DNA from: Photobacterium swingsii
GTDB lineage: Bacteria > Pseudomonadota > Gammaproteobacteria > Enterobacterales > Vibrionaceae
Reading direction: 5' to 3'
Length of the DNA stretch: 64,000 bases
Assembly (NCBI RefSeq): GCF_024346715.1
Contig: NZ_AP024852.1
Location: forward strand, 2,604,001 to 2,668,000
A program made the translations under genes and the position numbers. The notes under the pieces are model-generated. The model did not search any database. It saw only the letters and a list, made by a program, of their open reading frames with translations, and had not been told where the DNA came from. Of this stretch, positions 8,267 to 16,858 are shown in pieces. How positions within the stretch are numbered: the stretch's first letter is position 1; the number at the start of each line of letters is the position of its first letter.

Positions 8267-9405
8267 TAGATAGAAGCCTCAATATTGTAGTGAATTTGCG
8301 CCGAACGCTTACTCACGTTATGAGGGATCCGATCTAAATTCGAGAAATCAACTTTAATCTTCCAGTCCTGACCGTTCACTTGGACTGATGGTGATTGGTT
8401 TAAAAGTTTTACCGTTTTTCCTATCTTCGTATCATGAAAAACAGTATTCCAGTGAGCCGCTAAGCTCTGAATGGCGACATTAGAAATAGAATCACATAAG
8501 TGCTTATCGCCTCTGCATGTTGGCGTGATAGCAACATGACCTTCCCACCATCCACCAATCATCATATCAATCTTAAATTTTGTTTCTTCGGTAATTGTTT
8601 TGCCCGCGTGCTTGATCTTGTTGTACTTAATTTCGATATCGCTTTGAGGTGTTCTGGCAACCTCAAAAACTAACGGGTATCGATTTTTGTCTATCTCGAA
8701 AGTAACATCACGCCCAGCAAGCATTGCTGTATCAGTCTCCGTAGCGTAGCGCTGAACGCGATGGCTTGATGCTGGAATCGTTATAGATGGTGGCAATTTT
8801 GCTGCTAAACGACGATCAAAACGCAATTCGAAGGCTATAGCGCTGTTAATTATGTTGGCTGATTTGTCGCCCTCTCGTTGGCTCGCATAGGCAGGGTTAC
8901 AAGCAATATAATAATTACTGTTATTATTCTTTGCTATTGATTCGTATCTATGGAATTGATGCTTTTGGTTGTTAGAGTTTGCACGACCGAATACCCAGCC
9001 AGCATCCCCCTCCTCGACACCATCCTTTGTGCGAGCTGCGCAACCAGTAGAATATAATTTACCTTGAATATATTTATCTTCTTTTTTATCTGATAGCTTC
9101 ACGCCCATATACGCCAAACGGTATTGAAAAGTGAACCCTCCCTGATTTACGGTTGTCCATTGAGTATTGCCAGCAGCCATAACATAGGCCGCTGTTTTTC
9201 TCTTAGTACCGTCTTTTAATACCGTCCACCCCTCATTGAAATAGTTAACGAAAGCATAAGCGTTATCGCCTCGCGTGCTAAATAAAGGGTCATTAGAAAA
9301 GTAAGCATAATTGCCCACTGTTTTGTCGTAACCGACGATTGCGATTTCAGCCTGCGCTAATGGCGCTGCTAATAGGCACGCTAGTAATGTTAATTTAGTT
9401 TTCAT
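8266..9405 (-). CDS. Probable fimbrial tip adhesin/minor subunit (CfaE/CooD-like position)
   Basis: A 379-residue secreted protein following the usher, where CS1/CFA-I operons place the tip adhesin, and of similar size. After the signal peptide (MKTKLTLLACLLAAPLAQA) the N-terminal two thirds is probably the adhesive domain, with a cysteine pair (STGCAAR and YYIACNP). The C-terminal third is pilin-like and holds W-x9-C-x6-C ('GWWEGHVAITPTC', then RGDKHLC), the same signature as the three small genes that follow. The longer frame opens with GTG at 9417. I prefer the ATG at 9405, with AGGTG 9 bases ahead. The adhesin function is inferred from position and layout. Confidence 0.72.
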   Translation of the reverse strand: MKTKLTLLACLLAAPLAQAEIAIVGYDKTVGNYAYFSNDPLFSTRGDNAYAFVNYFNEGWTVLKDGTKRKTAAYVMAAGNTQWTTVNQGGFTFQYRLAYMGVKLSDKKEDKYIQGKLYSTGCAARTKDGVEEGDAGWVFGRANSNNQKHQFHRYESIAKNNNSNYYIACNPAYASQREGDKSANIINSAIAFELRFDRRLAAKLPPSITIPASSHRVQRYATETDTAMLAGRDVTFEIDKNRYPLVFEVARTPQSDIEIKYNKIKHAGKTITEETKFKIDMMIGGWWEGHVAITPTCRGDKHLCDSISNVAIQSLAAHWNTVFHDTKIGKTVKLLNQSPSVQVNGQDWKIKVDFSNLDRIPHNVSKRSAQIHYNIEASI

Positions 9406-9417
9406 CTGCTTGCGCAC

Positions 9418-12400
9418 CTATGAGTTAATTTTATTGTGTAATTCGATTTCATAAGCGTTGTGCTTATTGCTCGGGTCGATGATCTTATCTAGGTCTACAT
9501 CGGCAATCTTATCCGTCACTTTGGTCGGGATCTGGATGTGAGAGCCTACACGCAGCGCTCGCACGTTACCGTTAACCATTGACGGCGTATTAAGTTTGTA
9601 TAGCTCAGCCATGAACTCCATGCGTGATAGCGTGGTTTGGTCGCTGTAGCGGTCATATATGCGATATAGCGAGTCACCTTTTTGTACTTTGTATGTATCA
9701 AGCACAATGATCACTTCCGATTCAGGCAATACGATTTCTTCCACTTCTTCGACGACTTCGCTGGTGGCTAATAACACCTCAGGAATAGAGCAATCCTGTA
9801 GATACTTTTTACCAACAAAATTAACTGGCTTGTTTAGTTCACCAATTTGAATCACTTCTTGAGAGCCACTTTCATGCTCAACAATAAGCGTCGTTTCAAT
9901 GTCAAAAGGCTCAATGCTGAATTGACCGCTTTCATCAGAGAACACCGTTTTTTCTTTCGACATGATCTTGGTGTACTTAAGCACATTCTTATCGCAGCCA
10001 TAAACCTGACCGAATACAGCCGCGGTTTTATGGAATTCACCTTGCAAGTCCATCACGTTGCCCGCATAAGCGACAAAACGATGGTTTTTACGGGTAACGT
10101 TGTAGCTGTCTGCAGATTTAGACGATTGTGAAATATCAAAACCAACTTGATGCTCATTCATGTCATCAAGTGAGACAAATTGCGGTGTAGTTACAATAGG
10201 TACGCGCTTTGACTTAGTGATTAAGTCAATTTTTCCTACAGCCTCAGGATTTACGTTAACCAAAACACCCGCCTCGCTAGTGCTATCACTGCTAAAGCCA
10301 ACGCCTTGAGAAGTGGCACCAATAGAGCCCGAGATATTCGAGTAACCTGATGTAGAATTAGAGCTAACCGTTGCACCAACATCACCGCGAGCATACGAAC
10401 CATTGAAGCCAGCACGGGCAATACCTTGTGATGAGTAGTCATCCACTCGGGCGCTCAGTGACGCGTACTGCATCACGCTGTCACGGTAGGTCTTGCGTAA
10501 GTCTACATCACCGTTATAGCCATTCTGACCGTTATAGGCCGCATTGAATTCAACGCTGGTGGACTTATTCAGGCCAAATGGGATTGTTAAGCGGAAATCG
10601 AGCGATCTTTCAAAATCACGGTGCTTATTTTGCGCGTAAACGCCATAGTTAAAGCCCGCCTCAAGACGCACGTTTTTAAGGTTCACTTCCCAAAAATCGA
10701 CAGTCGTATTGTAAGACAGGCGCGAGTTGTCGAACTTATCATCACGGATATTGTAGTTACTGTGTAAGTTCAAATAGCCCACGGCTTTACCATGGTAAAA
10801 GTTTTTAGATAAAGACAATGAAACAACATCTTGATCCCGCTGCTTGCGCTCCTTTTTAGAGCGCTCCGAGAACGATGAGCGACGGTAATTCAAGTTAGCA
10901 CTGTATGTCTCCCACGACTTATTCAGATAACCCGATAACGCATTATCGCCATAGGTATTTGCAGCACCTTTAACCGAGTAATTAAACCAGCTTAGTGATT
11001 GTTTAAAATCAAGGCCGATTTGCGTTTTATTGCTGTCAATTTTAGTAGAGCCAATAAGCGCGGCAGCTGCTCCGACAGGGAATTGATAAAAACCGCCAAC
11101 CATTGGTATAGCGTCTTCAATCTCATCGTAGTCGAGGTCATTGCGATCAAACTTGTAACCAGCAAAAAGTGAGTATTTTTGTGTGTAGTCAACACGCTCT
11201 TTAATCACTTGCTTGTTTTCAGATCTTACAAATCGGTCGCCATCATAGATGCGCAACTCCACCATGTAGTTACCGTTAGGGAACGAGCTCGTATTAACAG
11301 GAGCGATACCAGCATCAAGATATTGTGTCTCAATAAGGTTGCCATCTTTAAATATTTCAACACGACCAGCACGCGCCATGATCACCTCTACAGGAATCAG
11401 GCTTTCACCCTCATTCTTGCGCAGCGTTCGGTTAGATGAGCCGTATTCAACCCCGATAAGGTCTTGACGTTGATCGAGTAGCGACTGACTAAAGCCCGCA
11501 TTGTTACCAAGTTTCTCGGTACTAATCAGGCCAGCGTTAAAGCTGGTACCGCTCATGTCATAGCGGTAATAAAGATCATCTAGCTCGCTGTTTTCAGAAG
11601 CAAAACGAGTATTACCTATAATGTTGTGCTCGCCCTTACTGATAACGCCCTTTAAACGTAAATTGTAGTTATCTGAGTAATCAGACATTGACGTGTTTAA
11701 CTGGTAGCCCAGCACGCCCGTGGTTGCATCAAACGTCGGGGGTGGAAGATAGTAAGAGTTAACAAGACTCACACCTTCTTGCCTAAGGAGGTCTGATGTC
11801 ATGTAGAGGTAAAGGTTAAGCGTATCTTTATCAAAAATAGCTTTGATAATGACATCATCGGTTTTACACGTAATGTCATCAAACTCACCGCAGTTGATAC
11901 CACCAAAAAGATTGGGTGATTCAAGTAGCGATACTAATTTGCCATCATCAAAATCATCTAAGATGTAGTCTTTGTGCTTTTTGTTAAGGCGTACAGTCGA
12001 TAGCTTTGATTCAGCAGGGGTAACACTTAAGACCGCCGAACCAATATCCTCACCGCCAAGTATGATTTGCACTGAGTAGGTTTGGTTGTGGACAATTTGC
12101 AGGAACTCATCAGGAATAAGATCTAATTCCTCGGCAAAGTCTTCACCATAAAGGGATACAAAAAGCTCATTCCGTCGAGCTGTTTTACTGTTTTTCGCAA
12201 TTTCATCGGTTACAGCTTTAGCCAGCTTGTTTTTGGCTAATTTTCTATTCACTAACGATTGGTCATCAACACGAGCTATTTGATCAACGTTGGCAAGTTG
12301 ATTGTCTCTCACGACAGCGGTTTTAATATCCTTGGCAAGGTTAATGCCTTCAACGCTGGTGGCGTTGCCCGTCATTGGAACTATAAGCAGGATAGAGCCT

Positions 12401-12435
12401 AGCACTGTAGGCTTGATAGCTGTCGGATACTTCAC
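9418..12435 (-). CDS. CS1/CFA-I-type outer-membrane fimbrial usher with C-terminal LysM-like domain
   Basis: A 1005-residue usher that threads pilus subunits through the outer membrane. It has a signal peptide, an N-terminal domain, a long beta-barrel region rich in alternating strands (about residues 220-720), and the plug/E-set part with 'VIMARAGRVEIFKDGNLIETQYLDAG' (here in parts) typical of TcfC/CooC ushers. The C-terminal soluble region has the cysteine-containing 'VYGCDKNVLKYTKI'. Unusually, residues about 915-973 read as LysM ('YKVQKGDSLYRIYDRYS', then 'ELYKLNTPSMVNGNVRALRVG' and IQIP), closest to the FimV type. About 30 further residues follow. It lies 18 bases after the chaperone gene. 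CS1-type ushers are normally shorter and end without LysM. Confidence 0.85.
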   Translation of the reverse strand: MKYPTAIKPTVLGSILLIVPMTGNATSVEGINLAKDIKTAVVRDNQLANVDQIARVDDQSLVNRKLAKNKLAKAVTDEIAKNSKTARRNELFVSLYGEDFAEELDLIPDEFLQIVHNQTYSVQIILGGEDIGSAVLSVTPAESKLSTVRLNKKHKDYILDDFDDGKLVSLLESPNLFGGINCGEFDDITCKTDDVIIKAIFDKDTLNLYLYMTSDLLRQEGVSLVNSYYLPPPTFDATTGVLGYQLNTSMSDYSDNYNLRLKGVISKGEHNIIGNTRFASENSELDDLYYRYDMSGTSFNAGLISTEKLGNNAGFSQSLLDQRQDLIGVEYGSSNRTLRKNEGESLIPVEVIMARAGRVEIFKDGNLIETQYLDAGIAPVNTSSFPNGNYMVELRIYDGDRFVRSENKQVIKERVDYTQKYSLFAGYKFDRNDLDYDEIEDAIPMVGGFYQFPVGAAAALIGSTKIDSNKTQIGLDFKQSLSWFNYSVKGAANTYGDNALSGYLNKSWETYSANLNYRRSSFSERSKKERKQRDQDVVSLSLSKNFYHGKAVGYLNLHSNYNIRDDKFDNSRLSYNTTVDFWEVNLKNVRLEAGFNYGVYAQNKHRDFERSLDFRLTIPFGLNKSTSVEFNAAYNGQNGYNGDVDLRKTYRDSVMQYASLSARVDDYSSQGIARAGFNGSYARGDVGATVSSNSTSGYSNISGSIGATSQGVGFSSDSTSEAGVLVNVNPEAVGKIDLITKSKRVPIVTTPQFVSLDDMNEHQVGFDISQSSKSADSYNVTRKNHRFVAYAGNVMDLQGEFHKTAAVFGQVYGCDKNVLKYTKIMSKEKTVFSDESGQFSIEPFDIETTLIVEHESGSQEVIQIGELNKPVNFVGKKYLQDCSIPEVLLATSEVVEEVEEIVLPESEVIIVLDTYKVQKGDSLYRIYDRYSDQTTLSRMEFMAELYKLNTPSMVNGNVRALRVGSHIQIPTKVTDKIADVDLDKIIDPSNKHNAYEIELHNKINS

Positions 12436-12453
12436 ATTACACCTTATTTATTC

Positions 12454-13185
12454 TTATTTTTTGGCAATCACTTTATCGCTGTATTTCGCATTGATTTCTG
12501 TAACGTCGCCGCCTACATCGATTTCAGCTTCTAAGTATTCATTCTTATCTAATTCGACAATCTCTTTTTCACTGTTAGCGAACACAGTTATATCGCCAAG
12601 GGATACGCATTTTCCCTTAGATGTGCATTTATTCATGTTGCGAAGACGGAAATAACTGTCACCAGTATTAGCCGCAATGATCTCGCCATTATTGTTGTTG
12701 ATGGTGTATGAGTAAGACGGTTTTTTCTTAGGCACTAGAACGCCCTGAGAGAAAACTAAGTCAATACCAATAGCTGCAGCCGTTTCTTCTTTGTGCTCAT
12801 CAGAGCCCGCGAATTCCGCGCGTTCTTTACCGCGAACAGGAACATATTTCACTCGATACAGGCGATCTTTCTCACGACCGTCAGTGAAATAAAGTTTGAC
12901 GCTCGATGAGCTGTCAGCAGGGGTTATAAATTTAGGTGGAACAATCGCAATATTATCGCCATCAACCTCATTGATTTTTCGACGATCAATATTCTCACCA
13001 GTGAAGTCGATAACTTCCTCAGCTTCAACGCGCACAAAAGCCGTTTTATCGTGACCATTGAAAACTTCTGTTACTATAAAATCTTGATCAGGGTTTATAT
13101 ATTCAACAAGATTTATTGGCTGTACGGTTGCTGATGCTTGGTGAGAAATTGCTAACGCAAGTAATGTCGGGGCTAGTTTTTTCAT
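12454..13185 (-). CDS. Periplasmic fimbrial chaperone (CS1/CFA-I family)
   Basis: A 243-residue periplasmic chaperone for the pilins. Signal peptide MKKLAPTLLALAISHQASA. The first Ig-like domain includes 'EVFNGHDKTAFVRVEAEEV' and 'IVPPKFITPADSSSSVKLYFTDG' (read in two parts), the equivalent of the subunit-binding strand region. The second domain holds 'RLRNMNKCTSKGKCVSLGD', a likely disulfide. The size and layout fit the alternative chaperone-usher class rather than FimC/PapD. It lies between the two pilin genes and the usher. The short gap (12436-12453) supports one transcript. Confidence 0.85.
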   Translation of the reverse strand: MKKLAPTLLALAISHQASATVQPINLVEYINPDQDFIVTEVFNGHDKTAFVRVEAEEVIDFTGENIDRRKINEVDGDNIAIVPPKFITPADSSSSVKLYFTDGREKDRLYRVKYVPVRGKERAEFAGSDEHKEETAAAIGIDLVFSQGVLVPKKKPSYSYTINNNNGEIIAANTGDSYFRLRNMNKCTSKGKCVSLGDITVFANSEKEIVELDKNEYLEAEIDVGGDVTEINAKYSDKVIAKK

Positions 13186-13251
13186 TGTTTTATCTCAAGG
13201 CATCCGTGCCTTACTAACCTATCCCTGATTGTTATTTGTGGTTAGATACGA

Positions 13252-13743
13252 TTAAACGCCGTATTCAAACTCAATAGCGAATGTTCCTTCGTAATCACCA
13301 GAAGCAAGATTCTTTTTGTTTGCAGGCTCAATCACAAGGTCTAACGCATTGCGCTCAGTCGATAGGGCTTTAACAATTTTCTTGCCGCCTAAAGTAAGAT
13401 CTTGGCCGCCAAGGTGGATGTTAAGCGCAACAGCTTGCGTGTAATCACCTTTTTTAGAAAGTACAGGGAAAGGCTTTGATAGCTTCGCTTCTAAGGCTTT
13501 CTGAGTGTGAGTGCTAGATAAAGACACCATTGTTTTAACTGTCGTTGACTCAAACTCATCACGAAGTGCGCTGTGCTTGATATCGATAGCTTCTGACCAT
13601 GATTTGCCATCAAGACGTTCGAAAGAAAAACCATCTTCGATTTGAGCGAAGAAATTAAGCTGGTAATCTTTTTTAACATTTGCCATTGCCGCGCCAGAAG
13701 TAAGCGCGATTAGTGCTGCTAGAGCTAAAGTAGTCTTTTTCAT
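13252..13743 (-). CDS. CS1-type fimbrial pilin, second copy
   Basis: A 163-residue pilin precursor, paralogous to the gene just upstream. After the signal peptide (MKKTTLALAALIALTSGAAMA) the mature chain shows 'SFERLDGKSWSEAIDIKH', the counterpart of 'DWKRVDGVAWTESMQLTH' in the first copy, and it ends 'GDYEGTFAIEFEYGV', the closing strand of CS1/CFA-I pilins. It has no cysteines, as in that class. Its ATG overlaps the stop of the first pilin gene by one base. The sequences are well diverged, so the copies probably have different places in the fibre. Confidence 0.83.
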   Translation of the reverse strand: MKKTTLALAALIALTSGAAMANVKKDYQLNFFAQIEDGFSFERLDGKSWSEAIDIKHSALRDEFESTTVKTMVSLSSTHTQKALEAKLSKPFPVLSKKGDYTQAVALNIHLGGQDLTLGGKKIVKALSTERNALDLVIEPANKKNLASGDYEGTFAIEFEYGV

Positions 13744-14270
13744 TATGCTTCACCTTCCAGAACAATTGATGCGTAACCGACATATTTGCCTTTTTTAAGG
13801 GCTGGGATGGTGCTTGCCGTCTGAGTAACTTTTAACGTTTTACCTACGCCAACAACGCCAGATTCATTTTCAGCAACGATTACTTTTGCAGAATTTTTAA
13901 CTAGAGGAACACCGCCAACAGAAATTGTGAAATCTTTGATTTCCTGACCGTTGTTAACAAGAGTTAACTCATCTTTAAGAGTGAAAGATACTTTCTTACC
14001 AGCCGACGCTGGCTTAACGATAGTATCTACTTCAAAGTCTTGGAAGTGACCATTTGGTTGACCAGTAGTCATTTTTGCAACGTGCGTAAGTTGCATTGAT
14101 TCTGTCCATGCAACGCCATCTACACGTTTCCAGTCCATGTAAGAACCAACAGTTGCTTTAACTTTGATTTCTTGCGGTGCAGATTTCGCAGCCATTGAAG
14201 GCGCAGCAACAGCGAACATACCAGCCGCAGCAAGCGATGCTGCGATGACGTTACGTTTTAGTTGAGACAT
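13743..14270 (-). CDS. CS1-type fimbrial major pilin
   Basis: A 175-residue pilin precursor and the first gene of the operon, so probably the most expressed. Signal peptide ends at SMAAKSA. The mature chain has 'VKATVGSYMDWKRVDG', resembling the N-terminal strand and 'LxxxDG' turn of CFA/I CfaB and CS1 CooA. It ends 'KGKYVGYASIVLEGEA'. It lacks cysteines, as these pilins do. The start has a weak purine-rich site (AGGAAA) 5-10 bases ahead. Assembly would be by donor strand complementation through the chaperone and usher encoded downstream. Confidence 0.85.
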   Translation of the reverse strand: MSQLKRNVIAASLAAAGMFAVAAPSMAAKSAPQEIKVKATVGSYMDWKRVDGVAWTESMQLTHVAKMTTGQPNGHFQDFEVDTIVKPASAGKKVSFTLKDELTLVNNGQEIKDFTISVGGVPLVKNSAKVIVAENESGVVGVGKTLKVTQTASTIPALKKGKYVGYASIVLEGEA

Positions 14271-14859
14271 TACTTTTTCCTATATTTTAAAGGATGCGTG
14301 ATTAGTGGCTTTCTCAAAATCATCAGCGATATTTAGATGAATAAACTGCAGAGCTGCCAAATAAACATACAAATCACAACGGTGTAAGAAACCAACTTCT
14401 TATGCGTCATAATTTTGTCGCCATCTTACACGCCAGAAAATTGACGTCAAACCTTTAGGGAAATAAAAACCCAAAAAGACACAAATGAGAACCACACCAA
14501 ACGGGGAAATACAGCCAAAAACATCAATAAAAGACAAAAAAAACAAACAAAATATCGCACAAACATCAAAATAAAACACAAGAAACCAAAAAGCTGTATT
14601 TTGTGAATTTCTTTAACTTACAAAAACAACAATAACGACACATCAAACTAGCCAATAAAATTAGATGTAAGAATCAAGCATAAGAATAGCTTCGTAGTTA
14701 TTCTTTATAATTTATCGATAATATTGACGTTAACGTTTTCAGTTAAAACCAAGGCGTACAGAATATTCAACTACCAATAGTCATCAGTACGAATAAAAAG
14801 AAACCCCCATGGATATTGCTATCCACAGGGGTTAATGAGAACCGGAAATGATTTAAAGA
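14271..14859. other. 589-base region ahead of the fimbrial operon, with a strongly A/C-biased block
   Basis: From about 14455 to 14598 the plus strand is almost wholly A and C with very few T. RNA made from the minus strand toward the pilin genes would therefore be U/G-rich and hard to fold. No gene is present. The right end holds the gbpA terminator. The operon promoter must lie here, but I could not choose a convincing -10/-35 pair. Confidence 0.55.
14802..14833 (-). terminator. Terminator of gbpA
   Basis: An imperfect long stem (aacccccatggat / atccacaggggtt) with a 6-base loop. On the minus strand it is followed by tttcttttt, 27 bases past the gbpA stop. Confidence 0.85.
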
Positions 14860-16374
14860 TCAGCGCTTAATCCACGCATCGCTCCAATGTGTACCAACAC
14901 CAGGCTCATAATGATTAGCCGATGCTGAATAAATACGGCACCAGCCACTTGCAGGGAATGGCTTACATTCATAAATATTGCCATCTTTAGCGAGTACCTT
15001 GGTTCCAGCATCGTAACTCCCAATATTCGACGGATACTCATAGTCGTAGTCACCACCTGTTGATGCGGGTTTAACCATCACGGTACGTTCTTCAACAGTC
15101 TGAACGGCACCTTTAGCGTCCGTTGCTGTAATTTTTAGCTGGAAAGTCCCGGCTATTGTAATAGGAATAGTCAGGTTCAAGCTTGATGCTTGGGCACTAA
15201 GCACCCCGTCTGCTTTTCCAATCTCTTGGTTACTTTGGTTCAGCAGCTGCATTGAAACGCTGTAATCACCTTCCGAACGTACCACAGCAGAAATATCCCC
15301 ACTGCTATTTGCATCCAGCTGATATTCGGTAGACAAACCTTCAACAGTAATGGATGGTGGCGGTAAAATCCCCCCCTCACGTACGTCTAACGCGTAGTTA
15401 TAATTTCCGTTGGCCACATACACTTGGTTTAAGTGTAAATCTGAAGATTCATAAACGATCTCATCATTGGCATTTTTAATCCCAACCTGAGCAATGGTTG
15501 GATATTTCGCATTGATCTGCTGAGCAAGTTCGTATGACCAAACGTTCAAATCGGCATTCGCTGCTGTAATCGGTAATTTCTCAAATACCAATTCGTTACC
15601 TTGTTCTGAGAAAATACGGAACCAAACAGAGTCACCATCATTTGCAACAACGCCTGGTTTTACGTACGTACCTTTACTAGACCAAGTTGGCGCTGGTGCA
15701 TCACCATCAAACTTAATATCACTACAGTTATAAAAGCCTTCACCTGCAGGATCATCACGCTGCCAACGAGTAACTAAGGTTGCATCTCCTACGCGATCTG
15801 TCGGTAAAGTAACTTGCATTTGATAGTAATTCGTTCCATCAATGTTCACTTTCGCGATATTGCCAAACTCTTGGATAAGATCTAAATCACGCCATGCAAC
15901 ACGGCTATGTGCTGCGTTGTAATTCGCATTAGTCAGATATATTTGCCAATGACTTGGGTTATGTGGCGCTGTCGCCAAGTATTTGAGGGTAAATGTTTCC
16001 CCTGCTTTCATCGGTGTGCGTTGCCATTGCAGTGAAGGAACACTCATGCCACTTTTTTTAACGTCACCGCCAGAGCAGATCAAACCATCTTTAACAGCTG
16101 CTTTCACTGCATTCATATTGTTGTAATCAGATACTAAAGTGGCAAATTCATTAATTTGTACAAAAGGGTATGTACCTGATTCTTGAAATGCAGCCCGACA
16201 GGCTTCATTCGCAATCGTTGAACCATCTTGCGATCCCCAATGGCCGCCTTGTTCACTACAAATAACCTGACGCGCTTTGGGGTATGTCGCGTAACCATGT
16301 GCTTGTGCTAACGAAGGAATAACCGCAATCGCGGCAGTCACAACGCCAACAGAAAAAGAAAACTGACTGTTCAT
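14860..16374 (-). CDS. gbpA: GbpA: secreted chitin-active lytic polysaccharide monooxygenase and GlcNAc-binding protein
   Basis: A 504-residue secreted colonisation factor (Vibrio GbpA is about 485). The signal peptide ends AQA and the mature chain starts HGYATYPKAR. That first histidine and the later one in 'TAPHNPSHWQIYLT' are the copper-brace residues of AA10 monooxygenases (about 190 residues). Two middle GbpA-type domains for surface binding follow, then a C-terminal chitin-binding domain with aromatic residues ('NIYECKPFPASGWCRIY' and HWSDAW). The frame can be read from 16458, but GGAAG lies 7 bases before the ATG at 16374 and only that start gives a clean signal peptide. It is monocistronic and divergent from the OFA transporter gene. 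Confidence 0.93.
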   Translation of the reverse strand: MNSQFSFSVGVVTAAIAVIPSLAQAHGYATYPKARQVICSEQGGHWGSQDGSTIANEACRAAFQESGTYPFVQINEFATLVSDYNNMNAVKAAVKDGLICSGGDVKKSGMSVPSLQWQRTPMKAGETFTLKYLATAPHNPSHWQIYLTNANYNAAHSRVAWRDLDLIQEFGNIAKVNIDGTNYYQMQVTLPTDRVGDATLVTRWQRDDPAGEGFYNCSDIKFDGDAPAPTWSSKGTYVKPGVVANDGDSVWFRIFSEQGNELVFEKLPITAANADLNVWSYELAQQINAKYPTIAQVGIKNANDEIVYESSDLHLNQVYVANGNYNYALDVREGGILPPPSITVEGLSTEYQLDANSSGDISAVVRSEGDYSVSMQLLNQSNQEIGKADGVLSAQASSLNLTIPITIAGTFQLKITATDAKGAVQTVEERTVMVKPASTGGDYDYEYPSNIGSYDAGTKVLAKDGNIYECKPFPASGWCRIYSASANHYEPGVGTHWSDAWIKR

Positions 16375-16858
16375 GTAATAGCTTCCATATTCATTATTAT
16401 AAAAGAAGCCAGTAAGTCGCATGTAACCAGTACTAGACACAGCATACACACTAAGCAAATAGCTAGAGTTGAAAGTAAAACGAAGACCAACTGTATAAAC
16501 AGGACTTTATGGTACCCGCACTGACACCCTCGCCTTTATTTATTTGCTTTTTAACTGACTATAACTATGAAATATCAGCCTTGATAATTAGGCAAAAAGG
16601 ATGTGCTAGATGTGGAAGGGCTATCTCATAACAAATACTAGAGGATAAAGAGCACGTGCGTTTAGTACTGCTTATTTTTACTGCTCCTCTCTCATTTATT
16701 GACTCTAACCGCTGCTGCTCATGCCGAAATAATGCCGTTCATGCTCATAAATTGCAGCTCATTTTATAGTTTTCACCAGCTATTGGCGTCGTTAACCGTT
16801 AAGCGTATTACTAGGGCCAAAGCGATTTTGACTATGAATGATTTTTGGAGAATGCGGC
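16375..16858. other. 484-base divergent regulatory region between gbpA and the OFA transporter
   Basis: No gene is supported here; a 61-codon frame at 16699-16884 has no ribosome site and overlaps the transporter start. The right part carries three 10-base direct repeats (separate entry). The gbpA promoter must be in the left part but is not obvious. Confidence 0.5.
16713..16762 (+). promoter_or_regulatory. Three 20-bp-spaced direct repeats, candidate YpdB-family operator
   Basis: TGCTGCTCAT (16713), TGCCGTTCAT (16733) and TGCAGCTCAT (16753) form a direct repeat TGCnGyTCAT with an exact 20-base period, on one face of the helix. E. coli YpdB is known to bind two GGCATTTCAT direct repeats with an 11-base spacer ahead of yhjX, and each repeat here matches that at 7 of 10 positions. 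The repeats end 96 bases before the transporter start, and the YpdA/YpdB genes follow the transporter. Binding is inferred. Confidence 0.65.

Noticed and set aside
12302-12655. 117-codon plus-strand frame across the chaperone-usher junction
   Set aside because: It is antisense to two well-supported genes and its hydrophobic run is the complement of the usher signal peptide.
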